DNA of 64,000 bases from Halorussus halobius (GTDB lineage Archaea; Halobacteriota; Halobacteria; Halobacteriales; Haladaptataceae): assembly GCF_004765805.1 (NCBI RefSeq), contig NZ_SBIU01000004.1, positions 1 to 64,000 on the forward strand, written 5' to 3'. Of the stretch, positions 10,642-18,668 are shown in pieces. Positions within the stretch are counted from its first letter, which is position 1. Each line of letters begins with the position of its first letter. Under the pieces are notes generated by a model that had not been told where the DNA came from, ran no database searches, and saw only the letters and a program-made list of their open reading frames with translations. The translations under genes and the position numbers were made by a program.

Positions 10642-11024
10642 CGGTGACCACCTCCCCGGATCACGGTGACTTGTCCGCAGGTTTGGACGGCGGGTTGTGG
10701 TTCTCCGCAGGTTGGGCAGCGCGTGTCTGTGATCGGGTCTACGAGGTCGTCGCAGGCGTCGCACATCACGAGGCCGGTCGTGTCGAGGCGACCGTCGTTG
10801 ATGAGGACGGTTCGGATCCAGCCGTCGCGGACGAGAATGAGTGCGTCGACGGGTTCGTAGAGACGGGCGTGGCTGCAGCGGGCTGCGGGTGCATCGACGG
10901 GTTTGGCGGCGCGCCAGGCAGCTTCGAGCGGGCGGTCCGTGGGGAAGCGTTCGTGCCAGCGGTCGTGGGCGTGCTGTTTGATCGGCGGAAGATACGTCTG
11001 GTCGAGGTTGGTGTAGCTGGACAT
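10638..11024 (-). CDS. Small zinc-ribbon protein, first gene of a pair
   Basis: A 128-residue protein. The C-terminal half has a CxxC...CxxC zinc ribbon (C88, C91, C103, C106). The N-terminal 80 residues have a HAHDRWHERFP helix and a VDALILVRDGWIRTVL strand pair, which weakly recalls small RelE-like or phage-encoded proteins. That resemblance is not strong enough to name a function. It overlaps the following gene by 4 bases. Upstream is a 628-base region with no gene and several inverted repeats. A toxin-antitoxin or plasmid/virus origin is possible. Confidence 0.6.
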   Translation of the reverse strand: MSSYTNLDQTYLPPIKQHAHDRWHERFPTDRPLEAAWRAAKPVDAPAARCSHARLYEPVDALILVRDGWIRTVLINDGRLDTTGLVMCDACDDLVDPITDTRCPTCGEPQPAVQTCGQVTVIRGGGHR

Positions 11025-11541
11025 TGATCGAAGGAGTCGCGTGGTGATGCGTCTCGTCGTCTGAGTGCCAGTGGCTGCGTAGGGAGTGTATCTGCGCTGG
11101 CCAGTGTTGCCACTGGGCGCGGTGATACAGACTGTTGAGGAAACCCTTCGAGGTGAGCCGTCGAGAGGGATGGAGCTCTCTGAGGGAGTGTCGAAGGGTC
11201 TCTAAGGGACGTCGCTGGCTAACGACGAGAAGCGATGCGTGAACCTCGCGCGTACGATGGAATGTACACCGAAGCGGTTGGCTGGGTCGAAGCCTCGAAG
11301 CTCGCGTGTGTAATGGAGTAACCCCTTCGTGGCTGAAGCAGAGTCAGAGTCCTCGTGAACTGGCCACTTCGGAATAGGTGTTGCAAAGGGGCCAAACTTG
11401 GTACCCTGCTTAACGAAGGGCTGGCGAACTTCGCGCGATAATTGGCAGCCAGGCCGTCGCTCCGCCTTATGGCGGAACCGACGACCGACGACCCTCATTT
11501 CGCATATTGTCGCAGGGAATACTTAAAAGAATATTATTTTC
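11025..11541. other. Structured non-coding region with inverted repeats
   Basis: No credible coding sequence lies here. ACCCTTCGA (11143-11151) pairs perfectly with TCGAAGGGT (11191-11199), and inside that arm GAGAG pairs with CTCTC. A second hairpin covers 11455-11483: CGTCG and TCCGCC pair with GGCGGA and CGACG around a TTAT loop. Motifs resembling CTCGCGxGTxxxATGG recur near 11243, 11298 and 11427. It may encode a structured RNA, be a replication or maintenance site from a former plasmid, or be a decayed element. Direction is unknown. Confidence 0.4.
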
Positions 11542-11594
11542 GAGCATTCTAGGCACAAAGATAATAACCATTGAGCATTTACCGGCACAAATAG
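11542..11594. repeat. Pair of imperfect direct repeats (iteron-like)
   Basis: GAGCATTCTAGGCACAAAG (from 11542) recurs as GAGCATTTACCGGCACAAAT (from 11573), a 31-base spacing of about three helical turns. The pair lies in an AT-rich patch between the structured region and the 3' end of the gene at 11653-12267. Helically phased copies suggest a protein-binding site or a replication iteron, but two copies are few. Confidence 0.5.
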
Positions 11595-11652
11595 GGGAGT
11601 ACCGTTGTCCGAGGAGGTTTCTTTGGCGAATTCGGCGGGCACGAAGACGCAG

Positions 11653-12267
11653 TCATAGTGGGAAGTGATCGTGTTTTTTGAGTTCGCGTTTGACGAGTTG
11701 TGAAACGCTATAGAGATCGGATTTCGAAACCTCTTGTTCCTCCAGCAGAGTTTGGAAATCGTCTTGTTCCAGCATCCGCGGCGGGAGTCGGTCGGCATCG
11801 AGGTCCGGCAAGGCCTCATCAGGAATCCGATTAAACCGGTCCCACTCGACGACGACTTTGATCGTGGCGAGGGCAACTTTTGACAGGCGTTTCTGCCGAC
11901 CGAATCGATCAAGATTCATCGTCGCCATCGCGGTGACTGCCGCTTGTTGCTGATGGGCGGGGATATCGAGCGCAGAGCAGAAAGCCTCGGTCACACGAAC
12001 CTTATCGCGGATTGCCTCACGGGTACTGTGATTACCGTCAGAACGATGCCGGCCTTCATTGTGCCGAATGAGTTTCTCTACCTCTCCGCCAGCACTACCA
12101 ATGCCGACGCGAGTCTCACCAAACGGATCATACCCCGAGGAATACGCATCCGGGGAATGGTCACGCTCCTGTTGACGGGAGGGCTGGAGCTCCGGGGTTT
12201 CATCGACTTGCGAACTATCTGCCTCTTCTGACTCAGTTTGATCCCCGGCGGTGAATTTCTCACTCAC
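11653..12267 (-). CDS. Haloarchaeal RNA-polymerase-epsilon-like / cyclin-type protein
   Basis: A 204-residue protein with a disordered acidic first 75 residues and an all-helical basic core. The core segment RHNEGRHRSDGNHSTREAI, then EAFCSALDIP, DRFGRQKRLSKVALATIKVV, resembles what I remember of the protein annotated as RNA polymerase subunit epsilon in haloarchaea. TFB cyclin repeats look broadly similar. I cannot test this, and the family itself is poorly defined. The start is GTG at 12267. An AT-rich element (CTATTTTAG on the coding strand, about 12289-12296) sits 24 bases upstream, supporting a leaderless start. It is divergent from the EVE/NucS gene across about 155 bases, so it may regulate the neighbourhood. 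Confidence 0.5.
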   Translation of the reverse strand: MSEKFTAGDQTESEEADSSQVDETPELQPSRQQERDHSPDAYSSGYDPFGETRVGIGSAGGEVEKLIRHNEGRHRSDGNHSTREAIRDKVRVTEAFCSALDIPAHQQQAAVTAMATMNLDRFGRQKRLSKVALATIKVVVEWDRFNRIPDEALPDLDADRLPPRMLEQDDFQTLLEEQEVSKSDLYSVSQLVKRELKKHDHFPL

Positions 12268-12423
12268 GGCAATATTCCAACTACAACTAAAATAGCTACC
12301 AGCTACAGTATAACGTTTACCCGGACTGATTTATTGCCAAATTTCTCACAGTCATACTGGAATATTCCTACTTCCGATGTCTGGACATTCAAATTTAAAT
12401 GAGTTCTACAAGTTCGTCGTGCT

Positions 12424-13308
12424 ATGGTAAATCAAGATAACAATTGGTGGAGGATGACCGCTGGCCATGGTGGGTCGTTAGCTATCGATTGGCTTGAACA
12501 GGACATTGTCACGGTCGGGTGGGCACGCTCAGTTGGTGATTTCCGGGATCAAAGCGCAGAGAAGATCGTAGATAAAAGCAAGGATGCGGGCGCTGGCCGC
12601 CAAGTAGCCCGTTTTCTGGGGAAGACAAAACGCGGAGATGGAATGCGCAAAGGCGACACAGTGATCGTCTATGCACCGAATCCGAAAGGACTGGTAGTGG
12701 GCGTTGGTGAGGTCGGTGAGCCGGAATACGTTAGGCACCCCAACCTGCCATTCGATGACCATCGATACCACCGTACCGTCAGATGGTATGACTGGGGCAC
12801 TCCAGTATCTAAGGACGAACTGCCCTCTGACTGCCCTCAAGTCTATACGCCAGCTACATTAGCTAACTTTGGTGGTTCCCGGGAGGATCTCAAAGCGGCG
12901 GTGAATCGAGCACCAGAGATTCCGACCGAGGAAATTGAATCGACGATCTCGCTAGGATCATCGGAGGACGATATGCATGTTTGGGCGATGAGGAATCTTC
13001 AGAAAATAGATAGTGGCCTCACGGTTACAGAGCATGAATCTCCGATTCCTGTTGGTGATATCGATGTCCTCGCTGAAGATTCGGATGGCTGGGTAGTTGT
13101 CGAGCTGAAAAAGGGCGAGGCAGACGATAGTGCAGTTGGTCAGATCAAGGGATATATGAATGATTTGAAGCGTGAGACTCAGGCTGAGGAGGAGGTACGA
13201 GGTATCCTGATCGCGGAGGACTTCTCTACACGGGTGAAGCGTGCAGTAGCGGATGATAATGTGGATCTATACCGATTGAAGCTCAATCCTAGTTTGGAAT
13301 CGACGTAA
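12424..13308 (+). CDS. EVE-like domain fused to NucS-like nuclease
   Basis: A 294-residue fusion. Residues about 1-130 look like an EVE/PUA-like or restriction-reader domain: NWWRMTAGHGG, then VTVGWA and MRKGDTVIVYAP with the VVGVGEVGEP strand. Residues about 180-290 match the NucS/DUF91 nuclease domain: GDIDVLAEDSDGWVVVELKK (D212, D214, E227, K229), Q240-IKGY and RGILIAEDF. The N-terminal DNA-binding domain of true NucS is missing and replaced by the reader. The likely role is cleavage at a modified or otherwise unusual base. The catalytic residues are intact, unlike the NucS copy at 5833-6605. The ATG at 12424 is followed by normal codons throughout. The specificity is unknown. Confidence 0.7.
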   Translation: MVNQDNNWWRMTAGHGGSLAIDWLEQDIVTVGWARSVGDFRDQSAEKIVDKSKDAGAGRQVARFLGKTKRGDGMRKGDTVIVYAPNPKGLVVGVGEVGEPEYVRHPNLPFDDHRYHRTVRWYDWGTPVSKDELPSDCPQVYTPATLANFGGSREDLKAAVNRAPEIPTEEIESTISLGSSEDDMHVWAMRNLQKIDSGLTVTEHESPIPVGDIDVLAEDSDGWVVVELKKGEADDSAVGQIKGYMNDLKRETQAEEEVRGILIAEDFSTRVKRAVADDNVDLYRLKLNPSLEST

Positions 13309-13321
13309 TCCGGATCTTGTT

Positions 13322-13714
13322 TTAGGAGTAGAAGACGACGGGGCGGCGGTCGCTGCCGTGTTCGTCGTCGGGGAGGTGTTCGGCGAGGCCGTCGCGGTCT
13401 TCCGCGCCGAGGAGTTGGTTGAGGACGTCGATGGCGGAGGCGCGGAGGAGGGGTTTGTTATCGTTGTCGCAGTTTTCGTCGAAGGTGTAGGCGGGGCAGC
13501 CGTTGGGTTGGCCGCAGTGGCAGTCGCGGAGTTGGTCGCGGGCGCGTTCGGCGAGGGCTTCGAAGTTCTCGTAGATGGCGCGGGCAGAGCCGAGGCCGCA
13601 GGTGTCGCCGTCCGGAAACTCTTTAGTTGGAGTGTGGACTGAGAATCGTACCCCCGTTACCGTGTTCGGTATAAGATGGTCGAGTCGATCAACCGGGAAA
13701 TAATCGAAGATTTA
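13322..13714 (-). pseudogene. 3' remnant of a DUF1998-type helicase gene
   Basis: The minus strand keeps about 130 codons of open frame with no start: FDYFPVDRLDHLIP, GVRFSVHTP, FPDGDTCGLGSARAIYENFE, then cysteines in DCHCGQPNGCPAY and ENCDNDNKPLL, ending in RRPVVFYS and TAA at 13322. The glycine-rich and four-cysteine zinc region followed by an NxP motif is typical of the C-terminal DUF1998 part of large DEAD/DEAH helicases and DrmB-like proteins. The frame runs into a stop just upstream (about 13715), next to the OLD gene end, so the rest of the gene has been lost. High GC and regular codon use suggest recent truncation. Confidence 0.75.
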
Positions 13715-13750
13715 GCTACTAAAAGTTAACAGAAACTATTCGAAGAATGA

Positions 13751-15451
13751 CTATGACAACTGATCAGTGACGCGATCTAAGAAATCGTGAAGTTCCTCGA
13801 TTTCTTCGCCTTCCCTGTACATCGCTTCGACGATTTCTGTGCCCCGTTTCTTGTCATATTGCCTGCCAGCGTCAGGAGCAGTGATATTGCCGCACGCGTC
13901 ACACTGTCGATCCTCTACGGGTGCTCCCTCCTCCCCAATATGTGTCTCTGCAATCTCTGAATGGAGTTTCTCGGGGATGTCCTCGTAGCTTCCAACGAAA
14001 TCTGGACCTACGTCGAGACCGAGCGTTTGGTTGATTCCAGTCGGCGAAAAGTAGTTCTCGATCTCCCGTTTTTCCAGGATATGAACGAATGCTCGAAGTT
14101 CTCTACAGTCGTCCTGAATCTGTTGTACGGTATCTGAAGGACGGGTATCTTCGGACCGGCGGTCGCTGTCCAGCAAGAAGCAGAAGTTGTGATTGATCCC
14201 TTGCAAGTCTTCCGGGTTGCAGCTCTGGATGTTGCCTGTCCCCCCGAGGTGCTGAATTGTGATGTTCTTCCGCTCCCAGTCTTCTACGTACTCTCGTGCC
14301 ACGGTTCTGAGAATACTCGCGTCACTGGGGCCCTCAGTGTAGATGACGAAGTCGCTTTGGAGGATGTCACTGTTTCGAGCGCCAAGTTCCTCTACTGCGG
14401 AGAGATAGTCTTCGTTGATCATCCGAATCGATGTTTTTCCGCCTTCTCGTTGCACAAGATGGAGATCACCATGACCTCGACGATCGATGAAGATAGGTGA
14501 GTGTGTGGATAGCATTATTTGTCCCCCGGACTGGGCAATCTGTTTAAGCGAGCCCAGCATCTCTCGTTTCGCTTCTGGGTGGAGCCAAACTCCGGGCTCT
14601 TCGAAGAGTAGGAAGTACCCCTCGTCAACGTGCCGTTCTCGGTAAGCCTCAACCAGTGAAAGAACGAACATGCTCCCCACTCCCGAGCCTCGTTCTCCAA
14701 CCGGGACTGACGTTTCGGTCGAGTGATCCTTGACCGTAATCGATGGAGTGAACGCTTTTCCCAAGTCAATTGCCCCAGGATCAACTTCCACTTCACTGAT
14801 CGAGTCCAGTCGGCTCACTAGTCGGTCTTCGATTAGACCGGAGAGAACCCCCATCTCGTCTTGAAGTTCCTCCTCCAGTGATTCGCGCTTTGCGCTGAGC
14901 GACTCGCTATCGTTGAGGAGGGGACTCAGCAGGCGGTCGATCCAGGTGTCTGACTTGAACTTTGTCTGCTCGGAGATATTCCGCTCCGCGGGAATGTAGA
15001 TAGGTTCGGGAAGGTATGACCAGATTCGCTCACGTGACGGAACCTTATTGAGTTCTTCGCCATCCTCTACGATTGTCCCGGAACCTAGCGTTTCCTGCTC
15101 GTCTTCTCCCAATAGTGTCGTTCGGGATGGAGCCCGTTCCCCATTCTCGCTGTACTTTCGGACGATTTTCAGAGTCCCATCCGACGTGTCGACAGAATCA
15201 GTGAGCTGCTCTGAGAGTTCATCTGGCACTCCTGCGAAGCGGCCAGAGAAGACGATCTCTTCCGCTTCGCGCATGTGGAAGTGACTGGGCTCGGGCTTCC
15301 CCTTCTCCTTGAGGAAGATCCTAACCGCTTCCAGAAACGACGATTTGCCTGCGTCGTTTTTTCCGATCAGTACTGAGAGTTCTTCAATCGATCCGAAGCC
15401 GTCCTCTTCTATCGGTTTGAATGTCTCGACTTGAAATTTAGTTAAATTCAT
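13751..15451 (-). CDS. OLD-family ATPase/TOPRIM endonuclease
   Basis: A 566-residue ABC-type ATPase fused to a TOPRIM nuclease. ATPase motifs: Walker A GKNDAGKSS (30-37), a signature-like RGSGVGS (254-260), Walker B FLLFEEP (280-286) and switch His in STHSP (H317). TOPRIM: E373 in YTEGPSD, and D428/D430 in LLDSD, with EIENYF around 463-468. A CDAC motif (517-520) near the C-terminus may bind zinc. This is the class 1 (stand-alone) OLD layout, related to GajA of Gabija. No UvrD-like GajB is adjacent; the nearest UvrD helicase is 9 kb away in another operon. It probably nicks or cuts invading DNA. Both active sites look intact. Confidence 0.85.
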   Translation of the reverse strand: MNLTKFQVETFKPIEEDGFGSIEELSVLIGKNDAGKSSFLEAVRIFLKEKGKPEPSHFHMREAEEIVFSGRFAGVPDELSEQLTDSVDTSDGTLKIVRKYSENGERAPSRTTLLGEDEQETLGSGTIVEDGEELNKVPSRERIWSYLPEPIYIPAERNISEQTKFKSDTWIDRLLSPLLNDSESLSAKRESLEEELQDEMGVLSGLIEDRLVSRLDSISEVEVDPGAIDLGKAFTPSITVKDHSTETSVPVGERGSGVGSMFVLSLVEAYRERHVDEGYFLLFEEPGVWLHPEAKREMLGSLKQIAQSGGQIMLSTHSPIFIDRRGHGDLHLVQREGGKTSIRMINEDYLSAVEELGARNSDILQSDFVIYTEGPSDASILRTVAREYVEDWERKNITIQHLGGTGNIQSCNPEDLQGINHNFCFLLDSDRRSEDTRPSDTVQQIQDDCRELRAFVHILEKREIENYFSPTGINQTLGLDVGPDFVGSYEDIPEKLHSEIAETHIGEEGAPVEDRQCDACGNITAPDAGRQYDKKRGTEIVEAMYREGEEIEELHDFLDRVTDQLS

Positions 15452-16028
15452 GAGTGGTTATTATCACGTCATCATTCGCTCAGCCAGGCTTCCAAAATGT
15501 TCCGGTAGGTATCGGTGCCCGGATTGTTGAACATCTTTTGTGTCACCCACACATGACATTAATAATATCTTATCTGAGATGCGCTACCTCCAGCAAATCC
15601 ACTACGTCCTGGTAAATACGCCAATTACGTCCTCTTCGTGCTCTATGCCCAAGGTTACCAAGATCACGAAGAGGCCCCCTCTACATTGAAGCATACAGGG
15701 CCGCGGCATGGTTCATTGACCAACATGTTACGTGCGATGTGAGTGACGACGTCGAAGCGACCATCACGACATCTACGCTCAAGGCGTTATACAACGTCGT
15801 TGCCGAGCACCGCGGCCGCCGAACCCCAGGCCTAGAATACGCAGCGGAGGTGGTGATCATAGACTGGCATCTTGGAATTCTGCCGGTAACTCAGATGGTG
15901 AACTTGCGAACGACTGGGCCCGTTGGACGATACTTACCCCACCCACGAGAGTCCCTGTGGCCAGAATGACTCCTCGTCGTATTTTCGTTGGGGTACGTTT
16001 AAGCGAGTAGATGAGACAGTGTTGATGA
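15452..16028. other. Intergenic region with inverted repeat and a possible relic frame
   Basis: CCTCTTCGTG (15631-15640) and CACGAAGAGG (15665-15674) form a perfect 10-bp inverted repeat with a 24-base spacer. A plus-strand open frame ending at 15969 can be read from about 15645. It includes LYIEAYRAAAWFIDQHVTC and later TTSTLKALYNVVAEHRGR, but has no good start and no family I know. It may be a decayed gene. The region also holds the promoter of the OLD gene (leftward) and, at about 15997-16003, a TTTAAG element before the McrB-like gene. Confidence 0.35.
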
Positions 16029-18662
16029 ATGAGTGAATCGTCTTCTGAGATTGTGTTTGATGGAATCGATGATGTTGTTGATCGGTTTGTTGAGGTGTGG
16101 GATGCTGGTGGGTATGAGGAAGATGCGGCGTCGCCTGTTGGGTGGGAAACGTGGAAATGGGATTATCAGCGGCATTTGGAAGCAGAATTCTTAGCGGACA
16201 CGGAGGTGACGGAGTTATCGCAGAGTGATGTTCCGGTGCTGCTTGAAGTGCTTGATGAGCAGGTGAGTATCGACACGAAAATTCCAGCGTATATGTTAGG
16301 TGGTGGGCAGAATGGCGGTGTAGCGTGGCATGAGTTCAAAGAGGTTTCTGAAGCGGACGTCGAAGCAACTGCCGATACGCTTTCGTTTTTCTTTGATCCG
16401 ACTGAAGATCTCGTAGAGCGGTTAGACCGGTTTCGGGAGTTCTACGCGGATGTGGAAGCTGGGAGTGCGCCTGGTTCGCTGCTTGGACTCGGTGGGTGTC
16501 TTCTGATGTTTGTCCATCCGGATCAGTATGTTCACTACAAGTGGACGCAGATGCGGGATTTCTTCGGTGAGTTCGCGGACTACAAGGTGAATCAAGGGTT
16601 CGATGCGCGTCAGTATCAGGAATTAAACGAGGCGTGTGCGCAACTGTTAACGCGGCTTGAAGGGCGGGTGGAGGACCCGTCGATGCTGCACGTCCAAACG
16701 ATGATTTGGAGTTGGAGCGATCTTCTCGCTCCTGACGCAGTCGAACCCGATGCATTACCTGACGTCGCGGACGACATCGATTTTTATTGGGTGAATCAAA
16801 CGCACGACGAAGAATTAGATGGGGAGTATCTTCGGTCAACGGATACGAAGTGGCAACGCGATCTCACAGTTTTGGATCCGGGGGATGTCGTTTTCCACTA
16901 CGCGAATCAGGAGATCCGTGCGTGTTCAGTCGTTGAGGCGGAAGCGTATCAGGATGAATTCGACGGTGAACAACACTTCTTCGTCGATCTGTCGACAGAC
17001 CGATTAAGTGATCCAGTGCCGCTAAACGAGATTCGTGACGGGCTGCTTGATCCGGAGGTCCGGCAGGAGAAAACCAGGTACCCATTGAATGACGCTGGGA
17101 AGGTGTTGCAGGCGTATCTTTGCCACCTCACACCGGATGCTGGTGCATTTCTTTTGGACGCAGCAGGAATAGAACCGCCGGAGCCGGAAGGGGAAACGCA
17201 GTACTTCTGGGTGAATGCTGAGGCAACTGACTGGCATCAAGAGGGCGGTGAGTCGTTTTATCAGGTGACAAATTCAGCTGGTGAAACGCGACGGAATCTG
17301 GAGGCGTATCAGGAGGCGATGCCAGGGGATCAGGTATTAATATATCAGATTGCGCCGGTGAAGGAGATTGTCGGGCGAGCGCATGTTGTGCGTGGATTAC
17401 ACGAGGAGGCTTCCACGTCCGGTAATTCTGAACCCGTGGAAGGCATCACGCTCCAATGGGAGAAGTCATTAGATGGAGCAAGTTGGCGGGATGTGAAGTC
17501 AGACGCGGAGTTAGATGGAAGCCGACTCGTTGAATCTGACAACAGCTTCGTCATCACGCAACTCACAGAGGGTGAGTACGACCGGATTCTGGAGTTATGC
17601 GAGATGACGCGGTTTGATGACTTCGCTTCGGAGCTTACGGTCCCGGACTCGGAGATCGCGGTTGAGCAGGAGCACTTGCATTTCCCGGAGGAGGAATGGG
17701 ATCGAATTCAGTCACGGGTGGAACAAGCGTTGGCAAACGGGAATCACGTTTTGTTGTTCGGCCCACCGGGCACGGGGAAGACAAAGCTGGCACGGCAAGT
17801 GTGTGAGGCGACAGTCGGGGAAAACAAATACGAGCTCGTGACAGCGTCGGCTGATTGGTCGACGTTCGACACGGTCGGCGGGTATCAAACGACCACGCAG
17901 AACACGCTTGAATTCGGGCCGGGAGTTGTGTTGGACCGGTTCCAAGCAGATGGCGACGGGACACCAGCGAATGAGTGGTTGGTCATCGACGAACTCAACC
18001 GGGCAGATATCGACAAGGCATTCGGGTCGTTGTTCTCGGCATTGACGGGAGAGAGCGTCACGTTACCGTTCGATGACACTGCCGGGGATCCGATTGAAAT
18101 CCTCGACGCGTCCCGCAGCCACGAGGAGATCGGGCAGAACCGGTTTTTCATCCCTGAGGACTGGCGGATGATGGCGACGATGAACACGCTCGACAAGACG
18201 TCGCTGTACGAGATGAGTTACGCGTTTATGCGGCGCTGGGCGTTCGTCCCCGTTGGAATTCCTGATCTGCCTGCCCGTGAGGATGGTGATGATTCTGCAC
18301 TCAAATCACTTGTCGCGGACTATGTCGCAGTCTGGGCGGCAAACGGTGGAGTGCCGGAAGCAGACCAGCACTACGAGACGGTCGGGCGTATCTGGCGAGC
18401 GGTTAATGAACAGCGAGCCATCGGGCCAGCCATCGTTGAAGACATTTATGAACACGTTGCAGCCGCTCCCTCAACGGAGACTGCGGATTATGTTTCGCCG
18501 ATCATTATGTACGTGTTTCCGCAGTTGGAAGGGCTGCGGCGAAACGAGTTAGAGCAGCTGATCGGGGCGCTTGACGAGATTGTTGACGACGAGACTGGTG
18601 AGTTGTGGACAGTCGCACGTGATTTCTTCCAGATTGACCTGCAGCCGGGTGGGGGAGAGTAA
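16029..18662 (+). CDS. McrB-like AAA+ GTPase with two EVE-type domains
   Basis: An 877-residue motor of a type IV (McrBC-like) restriction system. The first about 245 residues are a helical domain seen ahead of some McrB proteins (not named further). Two EVE-like modules follow, at about 250-375 (FYWVNQTHDEEL, then LDPGDVVFHY) and 390-515 (QYFWVNAEATDW, then PGDQVLIYQ and IVGRAHVV). The AAA+ part has Walker A GPPGTGKT (about 577-584), Walker B WLVIDELNRAD (about 650) and the McrB signature MNTLDKTS (about 717), plus an MRRWAF segment as sensor/arginine region. The paired reader domains suggest recognition of modified bases on both strands or of spaced sites. It is followed after 6 bases by the McrC-like gene. 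ATG 16029 is preferred over an out-of-frame ATG at 16025. Confidence 0.85.
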   Translation: MSESSSEIVFDGIDDVVDRFVEVWDAGGYEEDAASPVGWETWKWDYQRHLEAEFLADTEVTELSQSDVPVLLEVLDEQVSIDTKIPAYMLGGGQNGGVAWHEFKEVSEADVEATADTLSFFFDPTEDLVERLDRFREFYADVEAGSAPGSLLGLGGCLLMFVHPDQYVHYKWTQMRDFFGEFADYKVNQGFDARQYQELNEACAQLLTRLEGRVEDPSMLHVQTMIWSWSDLLAPDAVEPDALPDVADDIDFYWVNQTHDEELDGEYLRSTDTKWQRDLTVLDPGDVVFHYANQEIRACSVVEAEAYQDEFDGEQHFFVDLSTDRLSDPVPLNEIRDGLLDPEVRQEKTRYPLNDAGKVLQAYLCHLTPDAGAFLLDAAGIEPPEPEGETQYFWVNAEATDWHQEGGESFYQVTNSAGETRRNLEAYQEAMPGDQVLIYQIAPVKEIVGRAHVVRGLHEEASTSGNSEPVEGITLQWEKSLDGASWRDVKSDAELDGSRLVESDNSFVITQLTEGEYDRILELCEMTRFDDFASELTVPDSEIAVEQEHLHFPEEEWDRIQSRVEQALANGNHVLLFGPPGTGKTKLARQVCEATVGENKYELVTASADWSTFDTVGGYQTTTQNTLEFGPGVVLDRFQADGDGTPANEWLVIDELNRADIDKAFGSLFSALTGESVTLPFDDTAGDPIEILDASRSHEEIGQNRFFIPEDWRMMATMNTLDKTSLYEMSYAFMRRWAFVPVGIPDLPAREDGDDSALKSLVADYVAVWAANGGVPEADQHYETVGRIWRAVNEQRAIGPAIVEDIYEHVAAAPSTETADYVSPIIMYVFPQLEGLRRNELEQLIGALDEIVDDETGELWTVARDFFQIDLQPGGGE

Positions 18663-18668
18663 CTGAAA

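Noticed and set aside
13358..13642. Plus-strand frame of valine/glutamate repeats
   Set aside because: It is the antisense of the DUF1998 helicase remnant, which has conserved cysteines on the minus strand.
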